The notes under the pieces are model-generated. The model saw only the letters and a program-made list of their open reading frames with translations, was not told the DNA's origin and searched no databases. Positions 12,353 through 23,209 of a stretch of 64,000 nucleotides of DNA are shown here, in pieces. The first letter of the stretch is position 1. Every line of letters begins with the position of its first letter. The stretch is from Microvelia longipes. Taxonomy: Eukaryota; Arthropoda; Insecta; Hemiptera; Veliidae. Position numbers and translations under genes: made by a program. Location: NCBI GenBank assembly GCA_018340805.1, contig JACMZG010001908.1, positions 14,316,645 through 14,380,644 on the forward strand, written 5' to 3'.

Positions 12353-12451
12353 ACGTGGAAGTATTTTATTGACCTCAACTTTGCCGATGCAGGTTCCTAT
12401 TCAATTGCTGTTTCAGATGTCACTTCGGAAAAAATAAATTTTCCTAGATAG
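12353..12451 (+). pseudogene. Isolated Ig-like F/G-strand fragment on the opposite strand
   Basis: After a T-rich stretch ending CATAG, one plus-strand frame reads TWKYFIDLNFADAGSYSIAV and then SDVTSEKINFPR before a TAG stop. The F-x-D-A-G-S-Y-S-I-A-V pattern is the E-F loop and F strand of an I-set Ig domain. It sits about 75 bp from the last Ig exon but on the opposite strand. No partner half-domain is visible upstream in the same frame; nearby plus-strand frames are closed. It may be an inverted exon relic, an exon of another gene, or chance. Confidence 0.35.
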
Positions 12452-12525
12452 AGAAATTAATAGTAATGTTTTCTATTTTAAAATATAGTTTTGGAATTGA
12501 ATCATTCAGAAAAGATTTTGGTTAC

Positions 12526-12688
12526 CTTCAACAGCAAGAGAAGCGAATGCGCAATCAGATCCCAGCGAGTTCTCGACAGTAAGTATATATTTAGATGAGT
12601 CGTCAGGCAAAACTGGTTCCAGAACAAGGCATGTTATTCCTTTACCTGTGTCAACTCGTACTCTAGTGCTAGTCTCCATCTCTCGACC
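12526..12688 (-). CDS. Exon 13: C-terminal half of Ig6
   Basis: Fifty-four codons plus one base: GREMETSTRVRVDTGKGI, then TCLVLEPVLPDDSSKYILTV, then ENSLGSDCAFASLAVEG. The D-D-S-S-K-Y motif and E-N-S-L-G turn complete Ig6; the F-strand Cys is Leu. The acceptor follows TTTCTTGGTGTTAG; the same frame has a stop immediately upstream of it, so the exon boundary is well fixed. Donor GAAG|gtaacc, phase 1. A C-terminal A-V-E-G is, from memory, often followed by an Fn3 domain in kinase-bearing muscle proteins, but no such exon is visible downstream. Confidence 0.9.
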
Positions 12689-12934
12689 CTAACACCAAGA
12701 AAGAGACAATTAGAGCAATCCAGACCGATGAGGTTAGAGAAAAGATTTTTAAAAACCAGACACTTATATAGGCGGCTGTCCAGACACTTATATTTTTTTT
12801 TTAAAAACCCTTGAAAAGTTGATGCGATAGGTAATAGCAAAGATTTATAAACAGTTTATTAAAGTGTCTCGTCTTTCTAATAATTCATGACTGTAAACTG
12901 AAATAATTATATGCTAAGGTAAAAAGTAATTTAC

Positions 12935-13222
12935 CTGTCTAAGCCATCTAACATTAGGTTTAGGATGACCCTGGAATGTAGCCTGTAGAATGACTCTGTC
13001 ACCAGCTAAAGCCGTCATATCAGCAGGACCTGATAATATCCTCGCTGGTGACTGTCTATCTGGCGGTGTTGAAACTCGCAATTGCGCTCCTGTTTTAGCA
13101 GAAATACAGCCATCACAGTCGTCTTGACAGACACAGACGTTGACTTCACAGAATACTTCGCATGTATCACCTTCAGCTACTGGACTGATTTCAAGAACAG
13201 ATTCATCTCCTTCAGATGTAAC
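12935..13222 (-). CDS. Exon 12: C-terminal half of Ig5 (Cys-rich) and N-terminal half of Ig6
   Basis: Exactly 96 codons, phase 0 at both ends. Ig5 continues VTSEGDESVLEISPVAEGD and then CEVFCEVNVCVCQDDCDGC, six Cys in 19 residues where the F and G strands should be. The G strand KTGAQLRV follows. A Pro-rich hinge (STPPDRQSPA) leads to Ig6: RILSGPADMTALAGDRVILQ, then ATFQGHPKPNVRWLRQ. The hinge and the G-H-P-K-P-N-V-x-W strand are typical of muscle Ig proteins. The Cys cluster could bind metal or form disulphides (inference). Confidence 0.92.
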
Positions 13223-13739
13223 CTAGAGTAGACTAATTACTTTAATAAAACTCTTCCAACAATAAGCAAACACAAAGACATTCCATGATTCGAGGATATC
13301 CATTATTGTTTAATATTAAGGCAATAAAGTTAATTCTCCATCAAATCGAATTTAGAGGTTTTGCAATTTTTATCTATTTTTGTCAACAGTAAACGGATTA
13401 TTTAAACAATTCTTAGTTGCTCCTAGCTTTTACTTGATTTATTTGGTTCAAAAGTAGATGTATGGTTTAAAAACAATAAATCGGATATCAAAACCTCCTA
13501 TAGTGAGTAATAAACTAGACGGAGATGGCAATCGACAGTATTTTTCCCCGTAAAGCCAAAGCCAGGAGAGGGTAAACGATTTATTAATTACCATGCTCGC
13601 ATTTTTGATCAGTAGCAGGATTTCTGGAAAATTCTAAGAGAAACAACAACCTCCAAAATGGTAGCAGTGCCTAGAAGGAAAAGGACTTTGGTTTTTTCTG
13701 AGTTATTTGGAGTTGCTTCCTTCTAGTCACTGTTAAGCA

Positions 13740-14645
13740 GTGGAACCAGTTTTAGTGTTCCTCTTATAACGTTAAAACATATCTTATATGTTAAATAACG
13801 TTAAAACTGAATACATGATATTTAGCCGAAAAAAACAAAAATTAAATTTAAATTTAGAAATAGATAATAAAAAAATTATTGAATGTGCAAGCTGTAAACT
13901 ATTAGGAGTTAATATAACTAATGATTTAAAGTGGGAAAAACATATATATATAGTCAATAAACAGCTAAATAAAGCATATTATTTAATTAAACAACTAAGG
14001 TCTAGAGTAAATAGTAAGGCTTTAATTAATATTTACTATGGTTAAGTAAAGCTAAGCTGTATAGTTTAGTTCTATAATTCACCTCATTCCAAAAAAATAT
14101 TTTTAACACAAAAAAAAATTATAAGATTAATTAAAGGAGCTAAGAGGGACGCAAAGTGCAAGGGCTATTTTAAAGAATTTGAGATTTTAACCATCCCATC
14201 TCTCTATGTTTTGGAAATATTAAAACTAGCTAAAAAAGATGAAATAACTTTAAGTAATATTAATAATAAACACAATTACAATACAAGGAATAAAGGTAAA
14301 TAAGTTGTTATGAGCAAGCATAAAACTGATCATTACAGGTCATCAGTGCATTTTAATAAAATATATATGTACAATAAATTGACAGATGACGTAAAAAAAG
14401 AAAAAGATTTTGACAAATTTGTAAAGGAATGTAAAAATAAATTTATAAAAGATCCTATGTATTCAATAACAGATTTTGGAAAATAATGAATTTGCTAGTA
14501 TATTTTAATTAAAACAATTATTTATGTATTTATTGATTATTTAATATTTTATTTGTTTTAAGATTCTGTTGAAAAACTTTTTGACATATTTCAATACAAT
14601 GTAAATTGTCTATGAAATAAATATATATTCTATTCTATTCTATAA
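13740..14645 (+). mobile_element. 5'-truncated LINE: reverse-transcriptase C-terminal end and 3' tail
   Basis: The frame from about 13788 reads NNVKTEYMIFSRKK, then CKLLGVNITNDLKWEKHI, then VNKQLNKAYYLIKQLRSRV. This is the typical end of the RT domain of Jockey/I-like non-LTR elements. After a stop and small deletions it continues IIRLIKGAKRDAKCKGYF, NYNTRNK and DPMYSITDFGK. It ends with AATAAATATATATTCTATTC and a TTCTA-type tail. Several stops and frameshifts show it is dead. It lies in the intron between exons 11 and 12. Confidence 0.85.
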
Positions 14646-14698
14646 GCCAAAAAGCTTTTCTTGATATATGAAAAAAAGTACACATTAAAAATTTGTAC

Positions 14699-14895
14699 CT
14701 TAAATCTTTCAGAGGTTGCTTTAACGGCATTGCCTGCAATTTCCCAAATAAAATTGGGCTCCTTGTCACTTGGATTGCTGACCTTAACACTGAACTTGGC
14801 GCTACTGCCCGCTGAAGTGATGACTGGTGTCGGCGTTTTGATGAAGTGTAACCTCTTGATGTTCACCTCACTTGGTTCATCTGAAAATCCGTCAT
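14699..14895 (-). CDS. Exon 11: N-terminal half of Ig5
   Basis: Two junction bases plus 65 codons. It reads DGFSDEPSEVNIKRLHFIKT, then PTPVITSAGSSAKFSVKVSN, then PSDKEPNFIWEIAGN and AVKATSERFK. The junction codon is GAT (Asp), which fixes the acceptor at 14895 rather than at the second CAG nine bases further in. The B strand has no Cys. Donor AAG|gtacaa, phase 0. Confidence 0.9.
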
Positions 14896-15233
14896 CTGAA
14901 ATAATTAGAATCTATCTTAGACAATCTATACAAGATATGTATTTTATTTCCAAGAAATTGTTCAGTTATCACATACCTCTACTGCGACCCCTATAGCAAA
15001 TAGATTATTCAATTATTTAGCTTACTAACAGTCGATCAATCCAGGATAAACCTATCTTCAATTTCATTTAAATTTTAGATTGTCATAACGACTTTGAATG
15101 GGTGAAAAATATTTCACTAACTACTGAATCACATTAAATTTGATAAAGATCGCTTCATTAAGTAAATCCAATCATACCCTAATTAAGGTAAAGTATCAAA
15201 CGTAATTTTATTTGTGAAATTAATAGTGCTCAC

Positions 15234-15434
15234 CTAATACCCTGAGTACAGTAGATGATATAGCTTCTCCATGCTGACTAAATACTTCACAGTTGTATGT
15301 TCCTGAGTCAGCAGTAAACGGGTCAGCTATCCTTAAGCCAAATCTACCTTTACCATAAGAAACGTATCTGAAATCAGGGCAATCAGGTACTTCTACGCAG
15401 TCTTTTAACCAGACCACATCCATTGGTTCTGAGC
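15234..15434 (-). CDS. Exon 10: remainder of Ig4
   Basis: Two junction bases, 66 codons, one trailing base: SEPMDVVWLKDCVEVPDCPD, FRYVSYGKGRFGLRIADPF, TADSGTYNCEVFSQHGEA and ISSTVLRVL. It carries the Trp C strand, the A-D-S-G-T-Y-N-C motif and the G strand. Ig4 differs from the other domains because its intron lies before rather than after the Trp. Acceptor TTTCAG, donor TTAG|gtgagc. Confidence 0.93.
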
Positions 15435-16008
15435 CTGAAACAATATGAGTCAATTGTTTAATTTTGAAATAATCTTCTTGTTGAGACTGAATACATTCCT
15501 TTTAACTTGAAATACTACAAATGATGTCCTAATCACAGAAAAAGGTAATCAATTGAAGGTAATCACAAAGCTAGTAGATCACGTCGAGATCGCGTTGGTT
15601 TTTAGATTTCTAAGGGTTATAGGTTAAGGATTATGCCCAGCATTTTGAAATTATTAAATTTCGAAACAAACAAGAGCTTGTTGTTAAACTAATCCATATT
15701 ATTTATTAATTTATTGAGTCTACGCAATTTCTAGTATCTACCACAAATAGAAAACAATAGAGATAAAAAAGTTTAGGGATTATAAAATTCTGGGGTGATG
15801 GTCCGCAAGTCGGGCGATTTACCTTTGAAGTGCTCGCTCTCTTGCGATCCAATCCAGTTCTTGTTCAGGGTTTTGGTTTATTGTCAGCATAGTAGCACTT
15901 TTACATGTCTGTCAATATGTATAGGTTTTACAAAGAAAATGTCCATTTATATACCAAATGTTGTACAAAACTATGATCGCCCTCGTAAAATCAATTGTAC
16001 GACTACTT

Positions 16009-16450
16009 TGTAAACAGTCATACAAAGCTCAGTTTATACTAATTTACGAATTGTTTTAGCGCATTTCCTTTGAAAACAGAAACGTAATTTGCAGTGCTAT
16101 TGACAGACACGTAATTTGCAGTGCTATTGACAGACACGTAATTTGCAGTGCTATTGACAGACACGTAATTTGCAGTGCTATTGACAGACACGTAAATTGC
16201 AGAGCTATTTACAGACACGTAAATTGCAGTGCTATTGTTCCAAAAATGAAGCATAAACCTGAGCAAGAATTGGATTGGTGAGCAATACAGCAAGCATTCC
16301 AAAGTAAACTCCTAAAGGACTTGTAGACCACCGGTCCAAAATTATTTTGTAGTTATAAACTTATAAAGTAATATACATATATCGGTGAAAAAAAATCTCT
16401 AGAACCAAGATTGGAATCTGGACCTCTGAGTTTAGTAGTTTAAGTACTTG
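16009..16450. repeat. Dispersed repeat containing a 27-bp tandem array
   Basis: Outer sequence (CAGTCATACAAAGCTCAGTT; GAAGCATAAACCTGAGCAAG; CTTGGATCGACTTCGGACAA) matches 24180-24400. Inside, 16080-16225 holds about six units of CGTAATTTGCAGTGCTATTG plus ACAGACA. The 9-residue repeating frame on the minus strand is a by-product of the 27-bp period. Confidence 0.75.
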
Positions 16451-16713
16451 GATCGACTTCGGACAAGTTTAATTTTACTGAGAGCTCCAAAAAATATTGT
16501 AAACAACACCCTATATGACATTTGTTGTTTATTTTCCGTATTTTATACGCCTATCCCATTAGCGATTTTTCCAAAGGAAATTTGCTAAAATATAAATCAG
16601 CGCACAACCTTAATAGGTGTGAATTATCCGTGGATAATCAACGGGAATATATTGTTGAAGTATAGTTATTCTGAAGTTTTTTTTGTTTTCCTTTTTTTTC
16701 AGGTGCTTTTTAC

Positions 16714-16988
16714 CTTGTAATTGTACAAGAAGTTCAAACGGTTGTCCCTCAATGGCAGTGGACGTTTCTTTCAAACCCTGTATGAAAACAGGTGGCTTGA
16801 GAGATGTTTCCTTGCAAGGTCCCAACACCACCAACTCCGCCGTACACCTCGTTCTCCCCATGCAGTTCTCAGCAACGCACGTATACATGCCTGCATCTTG
16901 CTCCTCTAAGTTTAGCACTTCAAGCCTAGCTGTCCTTCCATCCCAAGTAGGAATCACTCTGTCAGTCCGAACTAACATCTTGCCGTTT
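16714..16988 (-). CDS. Exon 9: C-terminal half of Ig3 and N-terminal part of Ig4
   Basis: The largest complete Ig exon: one junction base, 91 codons, one trailing base. It reads NGKMLVRTDRVIPTWDGRTA, then RLEVLNLEEQDAGMYTCVAE, then NCMGRTRCTAELVVLGPC, ending Ig3. The A and B strands of Ig4 follow (KPPVFIQGLKETSTAIEGQP, FELLVQLQ). Ig3 keeps its F-strand Cys but not its B-strand Cys. Donor CAAG|gtaaaa, acceptor CATAG. Confidence 0.93.
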
Positions 16989-17641
16989 CTATGAAAAGCA
17001 AAGTAATATCATCTTCATTATTAACACACACATGAACCAATTTTACGAATGACTGTGTGGGTTCTAGGATCTAAAATAATGGTCATAATCAAAAATATTT
17101 AAAAAAAAAGTCCTATTCATTCTATAAATTCACTTCTATCTTCTTAGTTTTCAAAACTAATCATTTTGTGACGCCAGAAATACGTCATATCACTAAAATA
17201 AAGTTCCCCATCTAAAATTCTTGATTGTATTGATAGTTATTCTAAATCAATACAATAAAACTGTTTATCTAAACTGTTCCAATGTAAAAGGGGAAGGGTA
17301 TTTTCGATCTATACTGTATATTTGGTTTCAGAAAATAAAAGGAACGAGCCAATTATTTTGAAACTTAAAATGCAAACAGCCTCACGTGTAGTTACGAAGT
17401 GTATAATCTTCGAAGACGTTTTGGAGAAATAGAGTAGCATAAACACTCAAAAAAACATGTTCAAATGAATGTAAGGGGTAAACATTGTACACTTTAACTA
17501 ACATTGTAACCCTTGAAAGGGTAAACAGCATAAAATATTGTACAAAATGTAAATTAATATTTATCCTTAATAGCTAATATTTGTTGCTTTTTAGCAACAA
17601 ATATTTTAAAATGAAACATTCATATGATGCTACTAACTTAC
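16989..17641. other. Intron between exons 8 and 9
   Basis: AT-rich, no repeats or coding segments recognised. Confidence 0.7.
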
Positions 17642-17801
17642 CTATACCAAGATATATTAGGCGAGGGTGTAGATTGAACGTCAGCAGTGAACGTAAAATC
17701 AGTTCCTAAGTGAGATGTAGATCCAGATAATCTTCTGGAGAAAGAAGGAGAAGAGCCCCATGCACGTACTGTACCTGCTGTTCTAGCTCCGCTACCTCTG
17801 A
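17642..17801 (-). CDS. Exon 8: N-terminal half of Ig3
   Basis: Two junction bases, 52 codons and two trailing bases. It reads RGSGARTAGTVRAWGSSPSF, then SRRLSGSTSHLGTDFTFTAD, then VQSTPSPNISWY, with the codon for Arg split across the junction. A Ser/Gly/Arg-rich inter-domain linker precedes a B strand without Cys and a P-x-P-N-I-x-W C strand. The acceptor follows a T-rich stretch ending TTGCAG, and the donor is gtaagt. Confidence 0.9.
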
Positions 17802-18817
17802 CTGCAACAAACACAGCACATATAGGGTTTCTTAATCGAATAGGGAGGGAGAAGTTTCTTTGATGAATCGTCTTACTATATGGACCGAATTCAGGAATAT
17901 GATTAGTCACTGTGAGCGTATCCCAAAAAGAGCTTTATTTGCTCTGTTCATTTAACAAATTGGGTGTTTTACCTACAATGGGTTGCTTGTAGAAAAATGA
18001 TACTTCATGAAAATAATAATTTAAACAAACAATTGTTAAAGGCGTCTGACTTTTTCATGGGCGTCTCCTTTCACTTAATTTTACACTAATTTCATTTTTA
18101 CTGAAATATTTCGTCGTAATGAACTCATAAAACATGGTAAGAAAATAATTTATTAGAAAGTATAAAGTACATATTCCTTTTACGAAGAGATCTAAAAATA
18201 ATTTGAATCATGCTGTATTGCTGTAATATGGGAAACAATGAATACACTAGAAACAATGTAAGTTTTTAATATTAAAAGTCTAAAACTAAGCTGACACCGA
18301 TAAATACTTACACATGAAATATAGTGACAAAATAGTGTTAAATTATTTGTATTAGCGAACAAGTTTTAAGAAATTCTCATAAAATGTTCAACTTATGATG
18401 ACCTTTCCTTGCAGCGACAATACATCGTAAACTTAAAAAAAAAAAAACCGGCGCTCTCGGTAAATTCTTTAAAGTGCAGTAGTGTTTTTTAACTTCTAGA
18501 TTGAAAGAGATATCCATGTTTAGAGTATTTTTTTTCTTAATCGGAAATAAATTCAGTAAAGAAACCGATTATAAGATAAAAATCAGTTTGTTTCTTTATT
18601 TATTTAAGAGGAATGATGGAAAGCTGTTATTACGCGTTGAATTAAAGGTTGTTAATTTACACAGCTGTCAAAGAACTAAAGATGATATTACACCGGTTTT
18701 ATTAAAGAGACAAGTTTTGTTCGATCATGAATCTTCACAATAGGTTGGTACAGAAACATTTCTAACTTATATGTGACGTCATGATTTATATAAATAATAT
18801 CAGAGATGTAGTGTTCT

Positions 18818-18993
18818 TATAGTACGACACACGGTTAAAATCAGTTGACAGCGTGAGAAAATAATGCGAGGGTGCCAATGAGGTTTGTCCTGTATGTTAA
18901 ACCACTCCCTAAATTATAAACCAGGCCAACCATTTTGGTTCCTCAACACTATTTTCCCACGCTGTCGACTGATTTTAGCCGTGTGTCGCTATA
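18818..18993. mobile_element. Short MITE of the same Tc1/mariner-like family
   Basis: About 176 bp with ends TATAGTACGACACACGG and its inverse, both bordered by TA, and inner inverted TCAGTTGACAGCGTG. It shares the internal AATGAGGTTTGTCCTG-type block with the 22420 copy. Confidence 0.75.
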
Positions 18994-19574
18994 GAAGTGT
19001 TTTATAGTTATGATTTGACCCTTTTATCCATTCGAGTGTTTCCACAAAAAACTGAGAAAATAGCCAATAACCTTGTATTTTATAGAATTTATGCATTTTA
19101 TGGATATTTTAGCGTTATTTTTAATAAAAGGTTGTTATTTTTAAAATAAAAATTTACATTTTAAATTGTTATTTGATTGAAATGAGGTAAAAATGGTTTA
19201 AAGTAATGATGAAAAGAGAGAAAATGTGGAAAGATAAAACAAAAGAACAGTAAGGCAATCGGAATCTATCACTCCTACTACCCCCTCCACTTCCGTTATC
19301 CCAGCAATCTCATAAGCGTCTTTTGTGATGAAAATTCGCTTATGACGCGGTGGTCAGCAAGTCAAGCGATGATTTCTTTGCTTAACAATTAATTTGAAAC
19401 TGAAACGCGATACCTATAATTAGTAACCCATAAAACGAGGTTTGGACTTATTTCTGAGTTCAACCCCTGCCATGCCGCATTAAAAGGACTTCTAAGAAAA
19501 ATTTTTAACAATTTAAAATATACAATTTTAGCAATCTTATATAAATAACATTTATTATCTAAGCTATTTAAACT

Positions 19575-19800
19575 TGAAGCGATGGTGTAATAGATAGCAC
19601 ATACGCCTGTCACCCAGACACTCCGGGTTCGATACCGGCGAGGCCTCCAGGGTTTTTATGCGAGGGATGTAAACCCTTTCACGTGCCGTCCTTCAAAAGG
19701 GACGTTAGGCTGGTAGTCCCAAGCCTGTGTGATGTCAGGTATTCGTAAAAGATGCTTAACCATAAATGAACCTGGGTTTAGGCATAATTAGTAGTTATAA
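19575..19800 (+). mobile_element. tRNA-derived SINE, second subfamily
   Basis: A box-like TGGTGTAATAG at 19583-19593 and B box GGTTCGATACC at 19626-19636 have tRNA-like spacing but no foldable tRNA acceptor stem. The body shares a core with the 573-bp SINE: a GTCCTTC..AAGGGACGT hairpin, then GTCAGGTA, then TAAATGAACCTGGGT. This shared core with different heads is the usual sign of a SINE superfamily with a conserved central domain. Confidence 0.75.
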
Positions 19801-20032
19801 TAATTGTAGTTAAATATAAAATATATAAATATTTCAGCTTTATTTTGGGGCACGTGTTGCATCTCGTTGAAGCTATTGAAGATTAATGCTTGCACTAGAA
19901 CTCATAAGCTAGAACACTAACTACTATCTAAGAGAGTTAGCTAAAAAGGCCCAACAACGAGGCCTTCTTACTATGTGATCTCATTTCTCCCAAACCATTA
20001 TCACTATCACTGGACTTGAAGCATATTCTTAC

Positions 20033-20198
20033 CTATAACATCAAGTCTGGCAGAAGACTCAACTCGTCCGTAGTCGTTCTCTAAGGCCACTCTGTAAGTC
20101 CCCGCGTCTTCCTTAGTAACAGCTCTGATCTCGAGTACCCGGAGATCGTCTCTCTCACTGACAGACAGTCTGGCAGACGGTGTGACTGGCTTACCGTC
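20033..20198 (-). CDS. Exon 7: C-terminal half of Ig2
   Basis: Fifty-five codons plus one base, beginning DGKPVTPSARLSVSERDD and continuing LRVLEIRAVTKEDAGTYRVA, then LENDYGRVESSARLDVI. It completes the W-T-K-D-G-K turn across the junction. The E-D-A-G-T-Y motif is intact; the F-strand Cys is replaced by Val. Acceptor TTACAG, donor ATAG|gtaaga. A very clear I-set half-domain. Confidence 0.93.
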
Positions 20199-21247
20199 CT
20201 GTAACATTGTATCAGTCCCTACTAACCAACATATCCATATATCCCACTGGTAATTACCCTCATGATAGGTAAAGGTTATTAACAAGGTTAAGTCTTGTAG
20301 AGTGATTCTGCATGACCTAATGATCAACGTCACACATTGAACCTTAGATTGAAATCGATGCAATCACACGACCATGGAAAGAAGAAATTAAAACATTAAA
20401 AAAAATAATATCATATCAAGATTTTGTCCCAAATTTTGTATATTAGCGAATAGCCTGAGCGTGATCATCGCGCGGCTTGGTATATATTTCCTTTGTATAT
20501 TTCCATATTTTTGGGTATATAATCAATGCAAATAAATCAATTTTGTTTTTACAAAATTGATAGTTGACTAGTGATAATATTTTGCCAAACCTCCTACAGC
20601 ACAGGCTGATAGAATTTAAAAGGTAATTTAATAAGAAGGTTTTTATAAAATAATTTTTTTGAAATGTTAGGTTATAGTCCGAAATTTACGTCATTGCAGG
20701 AATAAATAGTAAGTTTTCAATGTTGACCGCCTTTAACGATTCCATCAGTGACGTCACATGTCATTCATAAAAACGTCAGGTTATAACCTCCGAATGCGTT
20801 TGGTTTGTTTACATCGAATTGAATCACCTTATAAATTTCTAACATCTTGCCTACAGGAAAAGTTTTCTTCCGCTGTTAAATATTAAATTAAAGTAGGAGG
20901 TAATCCGAAAAAAAACAGGTGTTAGTAATTTCTTTAGAGAAAAACAATAATAAACAAGCATATAACCATTTAGTTTTAAAATTTAGATAATAATTATTGT
21001 GATTAAAAATTAAATTCAAGATTTTTAAAAACAGCAATTTAAGCGCCTAGAGAATAAAATAAGCCATTTCTCCCCTGATTTGTAAAGTTTGTTCTAAAGC
21101 GAAGCCGTAGGAACCCAAGTTAATTAATCTCGAGGGAAGATGAGGGATTAATATAATTTATTTCCGAGGCGCAGCTGATGTGACTTGGAAATAAATTATA
21201 AGACATATAATTTGATACTACCGAGTTTTGCAAAACATGAATAGTTG

Positions 21248-21523
21248 ACACAATATAATTGTGCGAGAGACATCTAGGAAATGTAACAAGCAAGATACAA
21301 TGACGTCTGGGAACTGTTCCATTATTAGACATTTGTCATCATTGATAGCTCGACATAGTGGCATGTCCCACTCTGAGTTAGACGTCACGAAACAGAGTGG
21401 GACAGGACATTATGTCGAGCCATCAATGATGACGAATGTCGAATGATGGAACAGTTCCCAGATCTAGCATTGCATCTTGCTTGTTACATTTCCTATGTGT
21501 CTCCCGCACAATTATATTGTGTA
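21248..21523. mobile_element. Foldback element with ~125-bp arms
   Basis: Left arm 21248-21376 and right arm 21397-21523 are inverted copies with about 90% match (ACACAATATAATTGTGCG at the ends, CTCGACATA and GTCCCACTCTG near the centre). The spacer is about 20 bp. Adjacent sequence GAGTTTTGCAAAACATGAAT also occurs at 4913-4932, so the element lies next to another dispersed repeat. Confidence 0.75.
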
Positions 21524-22419
21524 AATTATAAGACAATTATTATTAAGACAAGTTGAAGAGGAAAAAATTGCAGTTTATTCTCGAGGTACATACTATATGT
21601 TTATCTTCAAAAGAGAGTACACGCAAACCGGAAGTAACGTTTTAATAATTTTTAAACATATATTTATTTAGTTTGTTTGGCTTCGTTTAGTATATCAGGA
21701 GATGTATGTTGATCTACATACAATAAAAGTTCATCGATTGAACCAATGTTTTAATCTTCATCCATGATTGCAGACTTAATACAACACAGAACATTTTAAA
21801 ATTAAAAAAAAATAAAAAGATAATATAATTTAAAAATATTACTTTAAATAATTACGTGATAATTACTTGATGTCAATGACACGCGCATCCGTAACTTGAT
21901 AATTGACATAGCAACTAGACACAAGAGTAATTTGTGTTTAGCGCTTACGAAATGTCTTATTTTGACTTAAGTCCCGCATTTTGATTCCCCGTATTTTAAG
22001 ATAAGTATTGAAAAACCCCGTTTTAGCCCCTTTTAAGAAAGCCAAAGAGATAATTTTCGTCCCTTTTGGAAAGAATTTTAAAGATCTTGGAATTCAGATT
22101 TTGTTTTGAAAATCAGATCAAAGCTGCATTTTGAGCCCATTTGGATTATTTATGAAATATTTGTCTCATAGGTAAGCCCAAACACATAGCTCATTTTTCT
22201 TGGATAACTTAGAATTATTATTAGCGTGTTAAAATAGTCACTAATCAGCTTAGGCACTAATACCTTAAGCTCCTTTAGGGGTTCGGGATCCTTAAGAAAT
22301 AGTTTAGGTTTTCTGTAGAGAAATCCTCTTTGCATGAAGAATTATACATAAAAATAACCTTCCTTACATTCCAGAAAACAAAAAATACTAATTTTTTAAC
22401 TTAAAAGAACACATGTTTC

Positions 22420-22804
22420 TATAGTATAGCACACGGTTGTAATCAGTTTAAAGCGTCGAAAAATAGTGTTAAGGAATTAATGAGGTTGGCCTGATATGAA
22501 ATGGTGGGCATGGTTTAACCTTCAGGAATAACCTCATTAGTTAAATCATTAGTTGTTTTGACGGAGATATTGTGGTATGGAATCACCATGAAGTTTAATA
22601 AAAAAAACTAGAATTAAAAATAATTGATATATTGTCTACCAAAATAGTATAAGAAAATTATAACTGACCGGTTTTGACTTTACGTTACCATCAGAGCTGT
22701 TTACAGACTGTAAACAGCTCTATTTACCATTATGGTAACCTCATTAGTTTACTCGCTTTATTTCCCCACGCTGTCAACTGATTATAACCGCGTTTTATAC
22801 TATA
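22420..22804. mobile_element. MITE with Tc1/mariner-like TA ends, beside a splice donor
   Basis: Inverted ends around TATAGTATA followed by CGGTTATAATCAGTT and GACAGCGT. The arms match those of the shorter copy at 18818-18993. An internal hairpin (22690-22725, GAGCTGTTTACAG and complement) is included. The right end stops about 12 bp from the exon at 22817, so the intron keeps only its donor region before the element. Confidence 0.7.
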
Positions 22805-22816
22805 ATGCGGTTTTAC

Positions 22817-22980
22817 CTTAGTCCATGTCGTCCACGGAGAAGGCATTCCCCTGGCGGAAGCAGTCATTCTGACAGTCTCCCCCTCCTCAGCAACTCTGTC
22901 ATGAGGCACTGAGTAAAACCTAGGACTGCATCTAATTTGTCTTTTACTTTCATATCCAGTATACTCTCTGTGACCTCCTC
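22817..22980 (-). CDS. Exon 6: N-terminal half of Ig2
   Basis: Two junction bases plus 54 codons. The product reads GGHREYTGYESKRQIRCSPR, then FYSVPHDRVAEEGETVRM, then TASARGMPSPWTTWTK. It contains the A-strand segment, the E-G-E-T-V-R B strand (Cys replaced by Ala) and the Trp C strand. Acceptor TTCGCAG, donor AAG|gtaaaa, phase 0. A MITE begins about 13 bp into the intron after this donor. Confidence 0.9.
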
Positions 22981-23209
22981 CTGCGAAGTACAGATTACAC
23001 ACACATTACATCTTTACATAAGTTTAAACAAGACTTATTCCTCGTAGGGAACAATACATTGATTGGCTCAAACAGAATTTAATTATTTGAAATATTTGTC
23101 CCTAGAACGCTTTTCATTGATATGAATCTATATTTACTTAACTAAATTATCAGCTTATAGTTTTATAGTCCAAGACCCAGGCCTAAATATAGTAGGTACT
23201 TCAAACTAT

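Larger units (their letters stand above)
17802..20032. other. Intron between exons 7 and 8
   Basis: Holds a MITE (18818) and a SINE (19575). The short plus-strand frame at 18501-18743 has no recognisable features. Confidence 0.6.
20199..22816. other. Intron between exons 6 and 7
   Basis: Contains the foldback element at 21248 and the MITE at 22420. The remainder is AT-rich with no coding evidence. Confidence 0.6.

Noticed and set aside
13788..14045. An independent gene encoding an 85-aa protein
   Set aside because: Recognisable as the C-terminal part of a LINE reverse transcriptase followed by frameshifted remnants and a 3' tail.
14661..14996. 111-aa plus-strand frame
   Set aside because: It is the shadow of Ig exon 11 on the minus strand, where domain motifs and splice sites are evident.
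16039..16302. Minus-strand frame with repeated VNSTANYVS
   Set aside because: It is a 27-bp tandem DNA repeat inside a dispersed repeat, with no splice support or domain.
16683..16994. 103-aa plus-strand frame
   Set aside because: Shadow of Ig exon 9.
19583..19640. A functional tRNA gene
   Set aside because: A and B boxes are present but the acceptor stem does not pair and a SINE body follows.
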